Assembly (NCBI GenBank): GCA_043822385.1
Contig: JBDRBT010000015.1
Span: 3,460 to 67,459 of the forward strand
DNA length: 64,000 bases
Direction of reading: 5' to 3'
DNA from: JABWCK01 sp043822385
GTDB lineage: Archaea; Micrarchaeota; Micrarchaeia; Norongarragalinales; Norongarragalinaceae
The first letter of the stretch is position 1. Every line of letters starts with the position of its first letter. Made by a program: the position numbers and the translations under genes. This document shows, one piece after another, positions 23,649-32,120 of this stretch. Below the pieces are notes generated by a model, which ran no database searches, had not been told where the DNA came from, and saw only the letters and a list, made by a program, of their open reading frames with translations.

Positions 23649-24656
23649 GTGAAAAGAAGGCTTTCGCGTGAAGAAGTTATCCCTGAAGGGTACGTTACTG
23701 TTTCGGAGTTAGCGAATAAATTAGGTGTATCTTCCACTGATTTAAGTGCGCAGGTTAGTAATGACCTAGCTCGGTTGGAGAGACTTCCTAAAGACAAGTT
23801 GAACGACCTTTTAAAAAACTGGAAGACGGATTTTCCTTACTTGGGTTTGATTAATCCTTACTACCAAAACTCCCAAATTGTTAATCCTTATGCTAACATA
23901 AAGTGGATAGTGCACGAAAAATTTGGTGCGGAAAGATTTCTTAATAGAAAAAAGAGTATTGAGCAAAAAAAAGACCTTAACCGCAAGGTAGCTGGTTTCA
24001 GGCCTGATGAGGTCCGGAGGATCCTTTCACATCCTTTTTTTTCTCAGCATGTTGTAATTATTGATGGGACGAGGTATCTAGCTCCTTCTGGACGGCGTGT
24101 TTTGGATGAATGGAGGGATTTTAAGAATAGTACTATACCTATAGAAACCGCGAGTTCTAAGTTGGGTATATCGCGAAAAGAAGCGTTTGCCTTGTTTTCT
24201 TTACTTATCTCTGAGGGAAAATTAAAAATTCTTAAAGACCCTTCAAACGGTTTGATTTATCCTTCCGCTACGCATTTGTTGAGTTTAGAGGACCTTAAAC
24301 GTTTTGACTTTAAGCAAATAAATCCTAAAATCCAGCCTAAGTTGTGGTCGCAATCTAGTACTGTCGCGCCCAGCCCGATTGATTTGAGCGAGTTAATAAG
24401 AATAAAATTGGCTACTTCTGTTTTTTCAGACGCGGAACGCGAGAAAGCCACTGATTTTATTGGTTTTTTGAAAGTAGGTTCTGTTGATGAATTAGTTTCG
24501 AAATTGACGCCAGCAATGGCCGACTTTAAAAAGAAACACCAGCTTTTTTCAGCGCAGGGGAAGAAAGTAAACCTTACGCTTTATAACGCGTTAGTTAAGT
24601 TGTTACCTATGCTTGCACCTGAAGAAAAAGAAGGTAGCTATAAGAGAGGTAAGTGA
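23649..24656 (+). CDS. Unknown HTH-containing protein between the GMP synthase genes
   Basis: 335 aa, not recognised. Two helix-turn-helix-like segments are visible: YVTVSELANKLGVSSTDLSA near residue 15 and IPIETASSKLGISRKEAFAL near residue 160, both like excisionase/MerR-type or winged helices. Between them lies an RPDEVRRILSHPFFSQHVVI region with Arg/Lys-rich sequence; the C-terminal 90 residues are helical. No membrane segment. GTG start at 23649. Its stop overlaps the guaA glutaminase start by four bases (GTGA), so it is embedded in the GMP operon and may regulate it or DNA replication; no evidence decides this. Confidence 0.65.
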   Translation: MKRRLSREEVIPEGYVTVSELANKLGVSSTDLSAQVSNDLARLERLPKDKLNDLLKNWKTDFPYLGLINPYYQNSQIVNPYANIKWIVHEKFGAERFLNRKKSIEQKKDLNRKVAGFRPDEVRRILSHPFFSQHVVIIDGTRYLAPSGRRVLDEWRDFKNSTIPIETASSKLGISRKEAFALFSLLISEGKLKILKDPSNGLIYPSATHLLSLEDLKRFDFKQINPKIQPKLWSQSSTVAPSPIDLSELIRIKLATSVFSDAEREKATDFIGFLKVGSVDELVSKLTPAMADFKKKHQLFSAQGKKVNLTLYNALVKLLPMLAPEEKEGSYKRGK

Positions 24657-25228
24657 GTTTAATGTTTGTTCCAGTGATTGATAATGGCTCGCAGTGGACT
24701 CACCGCATTTACCGCACGTTGCGTGACTTGAACTGCGAGTCTAAATTACTACCTAACACAGTTTCCTTGAAGGAATTGAAGGATGCCGATGCTTTAGTTC
24801 TTTCTGGTGGAGCAATGCGCGTTGCTAAAAGCGAGGAAGCAGGTGGGAATAACGAGTTGTTTTTGAAAGAGTTTTCAAAACCAATTCTCGGCGTGTGCGC
24901 TGGAATGCAAGTTATAGCTAAATTTTACGGCTCGAAAATAATTCCCAGCAAAAAACCTGAATTCGGTAAGATTGAATTAATTATTGATGAAGCTAACGAC
25001 TTGTTTCAAGGAGTGCCTAAAAAAAGCGTTGCGTGGGCTTCCCACAACGACGAGCTTAACGCGTTACCTAAAGATTGCGTTTTGTTGGCTCACAGCAAAG
25101 ATGTTGCAGTGCACGCGTTCAAGCACAAAACTAATCCGGTTTACGGGACTTTGTTTCACCCTGAAGTAGAGCACACTAAGTACGGAGAAAAAATTTATTC
25201 TAATTTCGTTAAAGTTGTTAAGCGTTAA
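24653..25228 (+). CDS. guaAA: GMP synthase, glutamine amidotransferase subunit A
   Basis: 191 aa class I glutaminase. PILGVCAGMQVIAKFYG holds the catalytic Cys; HPEVEHTKYGEKIYSNF carries the His-x-Glu; VLSGGAMRV is the oxyanion strand. The short, single-domain form is typical of archaea. GTG at 24653 overlaps the previous stop; an ATG at 24662 is the alternative. The 3' end overlaps thrS tail to tail by 4 bases. Confidence 0.93.
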   Translation: MSLMFVPVIDNGSQWTHRIYRTLRDLNCESKLLPNTVSLKELKDADALVLSGGAMRVAKSEEAGGNNELFLKEFSKPILGVCAGMQVIAKFYGSKIIPSKKPEFGKIELIIDEANDLFQGVPKKSVAWASHNDELNALPKDCVLLAHSKDVAVHAFKHKTNPVYGTLFHPEVEHTKYGEKIYSNFVKVVKR

Positions 25229-27138
25229 CTAAATTTTACTCGCTTGCTTAAGTAGGGACTCAAGCTTAGTTTCTCGAATGGCTCGTTTAAAGTCAAGTCT
25301 TTGACTAGGAAAGCTAGTTCTTTTACAGTCAAGTTTTCTTTAATCTTTTTTGACCTGTGAGTAACTGCTAAACTGTTTTCTTTTACTTCTCTTTCTCCAA
25401 CTACTGCAATGAATGGAATCCATTCTTTTCCTGCATCGCGAATTTTTGATTGAAGCGTGTCGTTCCTGTCATCCACGTCAACGCGGATTCTAGCTTGTCT
25501 TAATTCCGCCATTACTTGCTTGCAGTAATCAACTTGGTTGTCTGTTATTGGAATTAATCTTACCTGCGTGGGACTCAAGAATACGGGGTAGCAAGGTATT
25601 TCGCCGCGCTTGGTTTTTTCTGCTTCTTTTTCTATTATTGCGAATAAAACGCGTTCAATAGCGCCTGGAATCGATGTGTGCAAGAGGATTGGCTTCTTTT
25701 TCTTTCCGTCTGCCGCAACAAAATTCAAGTCGAAAGTATCGCAGTTTTCTACGTCAATTTGCACGGTGTTTAATCCAGATGCCTTGTCGTACTGATCAAT
25801 GTAATTGAACTCGAATTTAGTAATGAAGTAAGCGTACCTTTCTTCAAATAATTCTATTAATACGGGTTTTCCTAAGTGAGCAACCATTTTTTCGTAAAAA
25901 TCTTTATTTTCTTCAAAAAAGTCTTTCTGCACTCGGAAAGCAGTTTCAAATTCAATGCCAAGACTCTGGTTCCACTCGTAACACAAAAGAAATTGTTGAA
26001 AGAATTCTTTCTTGGATTCTTCTAGGTCAGCGCATAACGTGTGCATATCCGGCATAGTGAATGCACGGAGTCTCCGCAAGCCAGATACTTCCCCGCTTTG
26101 TTCCCTCCGGAAGGAATAACGTGTTAATTCAAACATTCTTAACGGCAAGTGCTTGTAGGTTATTTGCGCGTCGTGAGTAATCAAGAATTGACCAAAGCAA
26201 GCAGCAAAACGCAGGAAAAAGAGCTTGTCATCGCTTTGAATAACGTATTGCCTGGCTGGAAAACGATTTAAGTATTTCTTTAGTGCAGGGTGAGTAAAAT
26301 CGTACATTATTGGGGTTTCTACTTCATTAGCTCCGTATTCAACGCACCAGTCCGTAACTCTTTTTTCTAATAGTTTCTTGATTAGTTTTCCTTTAGGGTA
26401 CCAACGCAAGTTTCCTGAATCGCTTCCAGGTTCTTGAGCAACTAGTTCTTGTTCTTGCATTATTTTGTAGTGAGCTGGTTCTACTGCGTAAGAACGATTT
26501 TTCTTTTCTTCGTAATTAATGAATGTTTTTAGTTTATCGTGTTTAGAGTAATCAAACTTGTTTGAATCGAATAATTCGCCTTTCGGCGTCATTATTTTTA
26601 ACTCGCTTTTTACTTTTGCTTCTTGCTTTATGCTTTCGCTTACTAATTCTTGTCCCTTGCGTACTGTCTCGATTATTGTTTCTTTAGCGCCTAGCTTGCT
26701 GGCTTTTTCTTCCAAAGCGCCTGTTTGAATGCTTTTGCTTAACTCAGCTAAGGGGTGTCCCTTGCATTTCAATTCGAATTCCTTGTAGTAACCAAAAGGA
26801 CTCTTTTTTGCGTTTTTAGCAATTATTTTACTTAATTCGAGAAAACGGTTTAGTAATTGAATAGCGTCGCCGGGTGGAGCTAGGTTGTTAGATAAGTGAG
26901 CGTAAGGATACAAGAGCAAGTTTTCTGCTTTTACTTCTTGAAAGTTTTTCTGCACGTCTTTGACTGCTTGAAGCAAGACTGCTTCGTTGTCTCCAACTTC
27001 AAACGAAGAAAAAACTACTACCACGTTTTCTAGTTTAGCGCCTTTTTTTTCTTCCTCGCTTAATTCCGGAGCGTTCTTCAAAGCTTTTTGTTTTGGCTTG
27101 AAGGAAACGTAGTCACAATGCAATTGAAGTATTCTCAC
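25225..27138 (-). CDS. thrS: Threonyl-tRNA synthetase, archaeal type
   Basis: 637 aa. The N-terminal domain (MRILQLHCDYVSFKPKQKAL, about 1-140) is the D-aminoacyl-tRNA-deacylase-like editing domain specific to archaeal ThrRS. The class II core has motif 2 near FRREQSGEVSGLRRLRAFTM and the anticodon-binding domain near the C-terminus (FLSPTQVRLIPITDNQVDYC). GTG start with GGTGATT before it, and a TTTAAATA box further upstream. It charges tRNA-Thr and clears mischarged serine. Confidence 0.95.
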   Translation of the reverse strand: MRILQLHCDYVSFKPKQKALKNAPELSEEEKKGAKLENVVVVFSSFEVGDNEAVLLQAVKDVQKNFQEVKAENLLLYPYAHLSNNLAPPGDAIQLLNRFLELSKIIAKNAKKSPFGYYKEFELKCKGHPLAELSKSIQTGALEEKASKLGAKETIIETVRKGQELVSESIKQEAKVKSELKIMTPKGELFDSNKFDYSKHDKLKTFINYEEKKNRSYAVEPAHYKIMQEQELVAQEPGSDSGNLRWYPKGKLIKKLLEKRVTDWCVEYGANEVETPIMYDFTHPALKKYLNRFPARQYVIQSDDKLFFLRFAACFGQFLITHDAQITYKHLPLRMFELTRYSFRREQSGEVSGLRRLRAFTMPDMHTLCADLEESKKEFFQQFLLCYEWNQSLGIEFETAFRVQKDFFEENKDFYEKMVAHLGKPVLIELFEERYAYFITKFEFNYIDQYDKASGLNTVQIDVENCDTFDLNFVAADGKKKKPILLHTSIPGAIERVLFAIIEKEAEKTKRGEIPCYPVFLSPTQVRLIPITDNQVDYCKQVMAELRQARIRVDVDDRNDTLQSKIRDAGKEWIPFIAVVGEREVKENSLAVTHRSKKIKENLTVKELAFLVKDLTLNEPFEKLSLSPYLSKRVKFS

Positions 27139-27189
27139 TTTTTTGAATCACCAGAGAAAAAAAGTTATTTAAACAAGATTTTGTTTGGA

Positions 27190-27296
27190 GTAGTTTATAA
27201 ACATCTTTAAACAATTAATTACTCGTGAAAACCAAGAAAAAAGCTTGTCCTTAACTCTTTTTTGTCTAGTTTTAATTTTCTTGGTTTTAAGGTGAT
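27190..27296 (+). promoter_or_regulatory. Promoter and long-hairpin leader of the speD fusion gene
   Basis: A TATA-like GTTTATAAAC lies near 27192-27201. The predicted transcript begins near 27220, just before AAAACCAAGAAAA (27228-27240), which is a perfect 13-base inverted repeat of TTTTCTTGGTTTT (27276-27288). The stem would close a 35-base loop and end two bases before the Shine-Dalgarno GGTGAT (27291-27296) of the TTG start. Folding could therefore set access of the ribosome to a polyamine gene. No known riboswitch class is recognised. Confidence 0.55.
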
Positions 27297-27299
27297 ATT

Positions 27300-28214
27300 T
27301 TGATTGACTTGCTAGTATTGTTTGCAGTGTTTTTAGTTGGCTTTTTTAGTATTGTTACTGACCGCATTGTTGACGACAAGCTCTTCTTGTTCAAGAACGC
27401 GCAGTACGTTACTGGATTAGTTTATGGAGTTTTATTAGGGTGGTTGTTGAACGCGAGTGTTGAAGTAGCTACTGTTCTTTTAGCTGTTTCTGCAGGAGTT
27501 TTTCTTGCAGGAAAGATGGACAAACACGCTCACCAAGCAGCTGCTGGCGCGGCTTTGCTGGTTTTAGGCTTGAATGGCTTTGCAGGAGCTAATGCCGTAT
27601 TGTTATGCGTGTTCGTGTTATTTGGCTTGTTTGATGAGTACGTGAATGATTTTGTTGATGAAGCCAAGCGCTTGAAAAAGAAAATTAATGCGATAGTGAA
27701 CTTAATTGGGGAACACCGATTGTTGCTTGAAGCTTGTTGTTTTGCTGTAAGCGCTGTAACGGGTGAATGGCTGTATTTCTTAGTGCTTTTGAGTTACGAT
27801 GTTGGTGGTTATGTTTTCGCAGAGTTTTTTGCTAGAGCGAAAATACGCGCGCAAACAGGTTCTTTAGGCCAGCACTTGGTTTTGGATTTGTATGATTGCA
27901 GTGTTAGCAAGTTGGAGAATGAAGAGTCTTTGAAAAAGTTTTTGAGCGTTCTTCCTGCAAGAATAGGAATGCGCAAGATTTCTCGTCCGTTAGTGAAGAA
28001 AGTTTCTAACCGATTGGATGAGGGTTTGTCTGGTTTCGTTTTGTTAGCTGAATCTCACGTTAGTGTTCACACTTTTCCGCGTTTGCAGTCTGTTAACGTG
28101 GATGTTTTTTCGTGCAAGCCTTTTGACTCTACTAAGGTAGTGAAGGAAGTGCAAGAGTGGTTTAAGGCGCGTAGTGTTGTTGAAAGAATTTTAAAGAGGC
28201 GTGATTTGGAATGA
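27300..28214 (+). CDS. Membrane domain fused to S-adenosylmethionine decarboxylase (SpeD)
   Basis: 304 aa. The first about 175 residues hold five or six hydrophobic helices with Gly/Ala-rich loops. The rest is a SpeD-type pyruvoyl decarboxylase: HLVLDLYDC near the start, then GFVLLAESHVSVHTFP with the self-cleavage site Glu251-Ser252, and VDVFSCKPF with the conserved Cys272. SpeD makes the aminopropyl donor for spermidine (or acts on arginine in some archaea). Usual archaeal SpeD is a 110-130 aa soluble protein, so this fusion is odd. The next gene, deoxyhypusine synthase, overlaps by four bases and needs spermidine. TTG start behind GGTGAT. Confidence 0.82.
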   Translation: MIDLLVLFAVFLVGFFSIVTDRIVDDKLFLFKNAQYVTGLVYGVLLGWLLNASVEVATVLLAVSAGVFLAGKMDKHAHQAAAGAALLVLGLNGFAGANAVLLCVFVLFGLFDEYVNDFVDEAKRLKKKINAIVNLIGEHRLLLEACCFAVSAVTGEWLYFLVLLSYDVGGYVFAEFFARAKIRAQTGSLGQHLVLDLYDCSVSKLENEESLKKFLSVLPARIGMRKISRPLVKKVSNRLDEGLSGFVLLAESHVSVHTFPRLQSVNVDVFSCKPFDSTKVVKEVQEWFKARSVVERILKRRDLE

Positions 28215-29131
28215 TTGAAGTAAAAGGTTTTGAAATAAAAAGCGGCTTGACTGCTGGCGAGTTAGTTGCTTCTTTTTCTAGCTTGGGTTTTCAAGCAAGC
28301 GAGTTAGCGAAGGCAGTTAGCGTGATTCGGTCTATGCGCAAGGATAAGGCGACTATTTTCTTGTCTTTTACTTCGAATATGGTTTCTTCTGGTTTGCGCG
28401 AGTTGTTTGCTCAAATGTGTCGGGATAAGCTAGTTGATGTTGTTGTAACGAGTATTGGTAGTGTTGAGGAGGACTTGATGAAAACTAAGGCGCCTTTCTT
28501 TTTAGGTGACTTTAATGCTGACGACGCTGAACTTCACAAAAAGGAAATTAATCGTATTGGTAACGTGTTTGTTCCTACTGCTCGTTACGTTGAACTAGAG
28601 AAAATGCTCAAGCCCTTCTTTTTGAAAGAGTTAAATAAACAGAAAGAAAAAGGCAGGTTGTTGTCTCCAAGTGAAGTAATTCGCGATTTAGGTGAAACTA
28701 TTGAGGATGAAAACTCGTTTTTGTATTGGTGTTTCAAGAATAATATTCCTGTTTTTTGTCCTGCTCCTACTGACGGTGCTTTTGGTTTGCAATTGTTTTT
28801 CTTTAAGCAAGACCATGCTGAGTTCGGGATTGATGTTACTGGAGATATGAAGTCGTTATCCGACCTAGTTTTGAATGCTGAAAAAACTGGCGGGATTATT
28901 TTGGGTGGCGGTTTTGCTAAACACCACGTTATTGGCATGAATTTAGTGCGTGGTGGTTTGGATTATGCTGTTTACGTGTGCACTGCTTCAGAGTATGATG
29001 GTTCACTGAGTGGTGCAAGAACGAAGGAAGCAGTTAGTTGGGGTAAAATTAACGAGAAAGCGAAAACTGCGTTCGTTGATTGTGACGCTACAATTGCTTT
29101 GCCTTTAATTCTAGCTGGATTGAAGGATTGA
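28211..29131 (+). CDS. dys: Deoxyhypusine synthase
   Basis: 306 aa. Transfers the butylamine part of spermidine to a lysine of aIF5A, the first step of hypusine formation. IFLSFTSNMVSSGLRELF is the NAD-binding segment; the catalytic lysine is Lys237 in GGGFAKHHVIGMN; the ending SWGKINEKAKTAFVDCDATI matches the family. ATG overlaps the SpeD fusion stop by four bases, giving direct coupling of polyamine supply and use. Confidence 0.93.
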   Translation: MIEVKGFEIKSGLTAGELVASFSSLGFQASELAKAVSVIRSMRKDKATIFLSFTSNMVSSGLRELFAQMCRDKLVDVVVTSIGSVEEDLMKTKAPFFLGDFNADDAELHKKEINRIGNVFVPTARYVELEKMLKPFFLKELNKQKEKGRLLSPSEVIRDLGETIEDENSFLYWCFKNNIPVFCPAPTDGAFGLQLFFFKQDHAEFGIDVTGDMKSLSDLVLNAEKTGGIILGGGFAKHHVIGMNLVRGGLDYAVYVCTASEYDGSLSGARTKEAVSWGKINEKAKTAFVDCDATIALPLILAGLKD

Positions 29132-29164
29132 TAGGCTTAAGAAGTGGTTTTGTTTTTTTATTTT

Positions 29165-30265
29165 ATGAATATTAAATTGTTTTTTGCCTTATTGTTTTTA
29201 TCTACTCTTTGTTTTGCTTCCCCGGATTTTGTTATAAAAAACCAGTGGTACCAAGTTGTTTACGATGAGATTGGTGTTGCTACTGTTAATGTAGGAATTG
29301 AAATTCTAAACACGGGTTCCGAGCCGATAAATTCTATTTCTTTTATGGTTCCCCAGGGCTCTTTTGAATTGAAACAACTATGGTCGGATGAGGACTACCT
29401 TGCAACGGATAATGACAATTACTATTATTCTTCTCATCACTTGCAAATTATTGATAAAAGCACAGTAGAAGAAGTGGACGAGGGGGTTTATTCTATTAAA
29501 ATCGAGCCTCTTTCTCAAGGGCGTGCTCGCCGTTTGATGTTAAAGTATTCTTTGTCTGGTACTGCCCACAAATTTCTTGCTTTTGATTATTCTTTTGAAA
29601 CCCTTAAATTCAATGCCGAAACAGAACAAATGCGTGTAGCCGTAGATGTGGATGAGAACCTTATGTTGAGCGGAATCTCTTCAGAAAGATCGTTTTCTTC
29701 TGTTCCGTTTGGTTTGCTTGCAGCTACCTCTGGTGGCGGGGTTCAGTCTAGTGACATGTATTCAGAAAACTTTAATTCTCTGCAATACGCTAGGGGTCTT
29801 AGTACTGAACGAAGGAACTTGGCGGAAGGAAATACTTTGATGGTTAGAGGCAAGTACGCTGAAAGTTTAATTTCATTGTATACTCTTGAAATATTGTTTG
29901 GTTTGATTGTTTTAGGTGCCTTGATTTACGCCCTTCGCAATAAAATTAAAAATAATAAGCGAACTGAGGCGAGTGACTGGAAGAAATCCGCAATTTTCAG
30001 TGGTTTAGGTATAGCGGGGATTATTGCGTGTATTGTTATCGCGGTTTTCATCAAAGAACCGTTTGTTAATATTCCCTTGTTTTTTGTTGCGTTATTCTGT
30101 TTTTTTGCACCAATTTATGTTGCTTATCGGCTGTTCAATGGTTGGTCTGCTTTAATGGTGTTCGGTTTTTATCTTCTTTTACTGTGTTTAGTGCCGTTCC
30201 TCTTGTTTTTCTTGTTCTTATTTTTATCTATTTTTATGTATTTAATTCCTGGACGTTTATTTTGA
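29165..30265 (+). CDS. Secreted/multi-pass membrane protein of unknown function
   Basis: 366 aa. Signal peptide MNIKLFFALLFLSTLCFAS, then a large extracellular region of beta-rich, acidic sequence (about 20-235, including SHHLQIIDKSTVEEVDEGVYSI), and four to five C-terminal hydrophobic helices from about 240 on. It resembles archaeal surface proteins with N-terminal beta-sandwich domains but I cannot name a family. GTG at 29144 is an alternative start. The 3' end overlaps the MFS gene by 9 bases. Confidence 0.65.
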   Translation: MNIKLFFALLFLSTLCFASPDFVIKNQWYQVVYDEIGVATVNVGIEILNTGSEPINSISFMVPQGSFELKQLWSDEDYLATDNDNYYYSSHHLQIIDKSTVEEVDEGVYSIKIEPLSQGRARRLMLKYSLSGTAHKFLAFDYSFETLKFNAETEQMRVAVDVDENLMLSGISSERSFSSVPFGLLAATSGGGVQSSDMYSENFNSLQYARGLSTERRNLAEGNTLMVRGKYAESLISLYTLEILFGLIVLGALIYALRNKIKNNKRTEASDWKKSAIFSGLGIAGIIACIVIAVFIKEPFVNIPLFFVALFCFFAPIYVAYRLFNGWSALMVFGFYLLLLCLVPFLLFFLFLFLSIFMYLIPGRLF

Positions 30266-31408
30266 TACTTGAGATTCCAAGTGTTTTGGTAGGGTGCGTA
30301 GTAGCAAGTATATTGCTATGAAGATTATTCCGCGTGCAGCGAATACTGTTGAGAAAGAAATTGTTGCTAGTATTCCGCCTATAAACAAGCCTGCTGCCTT
30401 ACCTAAGTCTGCAAAGTAATCAAACAAAGTAACGTCTCTACCCACGTTTTCTTTGTTTGGAATCAAAGAACTAATTTTACCTATTGCTGCAGGGTATATT
30501 CCGTACGCTATATTCTCTAACAACAACCAAACAACGACGAAGAACAAGTTGTTAGTAATAAGCGTCAGACCGAGGAAAAATATTATTTCGAGTATTGAAA
30601 TGATTTTGGCTATTCTCAAGACGCCTAGTTTTTCCACGTCTTTCCTGTGAATGAATGAAGAAACGCCCCAAACTAAAAAGAGGCTACCTACTATCAAGCC
30701 TACTTGTTCAAAGGATAAATTGAATTGTTGTTGAAAAAACAGGGGTATGGCGAAAGTGTATACTAGTGCGCAAGCGCAGCCATCTAGTATTTTTATTGCC
30801 GCGAATTTTTTCGCCCCGCTTTTTTTCAGTACTTCCAGCGAGAGGTGAATGCTTGTTTTAATGCTTTTTTTACTTTCCTTGAATTTCCATACTATTATTG
30901 TTGAAACCAGTGAGCAAGCGCCTGCAGCGAAAAAGAATGCTTGAAAGCCTAGTGTTTGCGAAATGAATCCTCCTGCAAACATGCCTATAGCCATTAATAC
31001 GCCGGTTATAGCAAAGAAAACGGATAGTGCTTTCCCTCTTTCAGTGGGTTTAGTCAAGTCCATTACGCGTATTTCTTGAAGAATCCAGTAAAAGTTTGAC
31101 GAAAAATCGTACAACGGCTTTACTAAACCTATTTGCAGCGCGTTAGTTAACGTTCCAAACAAAGTAGTGCTTATGACGAGCGTTCCACTGGTTGCTTGAG
31201 TCAAGCGTTTTCTACCGAATTTATCTGTCCAAGCGCTTGCGGCTATTTTTAGTACTCCAGCTATTAGTACTGCGCTTCCAAACAATGCGCCGATTCCAAT
31301 TAAACTAACGCCGATTGAATTCAAGTACAAGGGAAGGCCTACAATTATTGCTCCAGCTGATAAAGAATAGAATATTACTGCAAGAAAGCTCTTGTTTAAT
31401 TCATTCAC
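30257..31408 (-). CDS. Major facilitator superfamily transporter
   Basis: 383 aa with 12 predicted hydrophobic helices. The loop between helices 2 and 3 has SAWTDKFGRKRLTQATSG, the Gly-x3-Asp-Arg-x-Gly-Arg-Arg-like motif A, and TKPTERGKALSVFFAITG matches the loop before helix 5. Substrate not evident; drug or sugar exporters of this length are common. It is transcribed on the minus strand and ends beside the AlaX gene start by one base, so the two may share a transcript. Confidence 0.85.
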   Translation of the reverse strand: MNELNKSFLAVIFYSLSAGAIIVGLPLYLNSIGVSLIGIGALFGSAVLIAGVLKIAASAWTDKFGRKRLTQATSGTLVISTTLFGTLTNALQIGLVKPLYDFSSNFYWILQEIRVMDLTKPTERGKALSVFFAITGVLMAIGMFAGGFISQTLGFQAFFFAAGACSLVSTIIVWKFKESKKSIKTSIHLSLEVLKKSGAKKFAAIKILDGCACALVYTFAIPLFFQQQFNLSFEQVGLIVGSLFLVWGVSSFIHRKDVEKLGVLRIAKIISILEIIFFLGLTLITNNLFFVVVWLLLENIAYGIYPAAIGKISSLIPNKENVGRDVTLFDYFADLGKAAGLFIGGILATISFSTVFAARGIIFIAIYLLLRTLPKHLESQVSK

Positions 31409-31409
31409 T

Positions 31410-32120
31410 TTAATCTTTTAGCGCGTTTAGTTTAAAGTAGATTCTCTTGTTTTTAGCGCCCTTGTTTTCCAAGCGAGTTATTTCTATTTCTCCACACTCA
31501 CTAGTGTTGTGAACGTGGCAACCCCCGTCTGCTTGCGTGTCGAACGAACCTATCTCAACAATACGCAGTACTGCAATACTCGGCGGCAAGCGTTCAGCTA
31601 GCTTGACTATGCCGGGAATCTTGAATGCTTCCTCGCGAGGTAATTCGTAAACTCGTACTTTAGCTTTGCTAGCTAACTTTTCATTAGCGTCTCTTACGAT
31701 TTCATTTATTTTTTCGCGGTCGAATTCTTCCAGAGAAAAATCAAAACGAGTTTCGGTTTCACCAATTTGGTTGCCGGTAATTAACGCGTTGTGCGCAAAC
31801 ATTGTCGCACCCAAGACGTGTGCTGCAGTATGCATTTTTATGCAAGCGTAACGCCGCGCCCAATTGATTTTTAGCGTGCATTCATCGTTAATGTTTAAAC
31901 TGCCGTTAGTAACGTGAATTATTTTTCCTTCTTTCTTGCGTACTTCAATAACGTTGATTGTTTTCTCGTTTGAAGCAATAGTTCCAGTGTCGCAAGGCAC
32001 TCCACCTCCAGTTGGGTAAAAAATTGTTTTATCGAAAATTACTTCGTTTTCGTTAACTTCCACTGCGCGTGCAGTGCATTCTTGCAAGTAAGAGTCCTTC
32101 AAGCAAAGTAGTTTAGTCAT
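31410..32120 (-). CDS. alaX: AlaX-type tRNA-editing protein
   Basis: 236 aa. Deacylates mischarged tRNA-Ala (Ser or Gly). The four zinc ligands of the family are visible: His-Thr-Ala-Ala-His in IKMHTAAHVLGATMF, and Cys/His in DGGCHVHNTSECGEIEI. The N-terminal FYPTGGGVPCDTG is the Gly-rich strand of AlaX-M. The ATG overlaps the stop of ftsY by four bases. It acts in trans beside AlaRS, which is not encoded here. Confidence 0.92.
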   Translation of the reverse strand: MTKLLCLKDSYLQECTARAVEVNENEVIFDKTIFYPTGGGVPCDTGTIASNEKTINVIEVRKKEGKIIHVTNGSLNINDECTLKINWARRYACIKMHTAAHVLGATMFAHNALITGNQIGETETRFDFSLEEFDREKINEIVRDANEKLASKAKVRVYELPREEAFKIPGIVKLAERLPPSIAVLRIVEIGSFDTQADGGCHVHNTSECGEIEITRLENKGAKNKRIYFKLNALKD

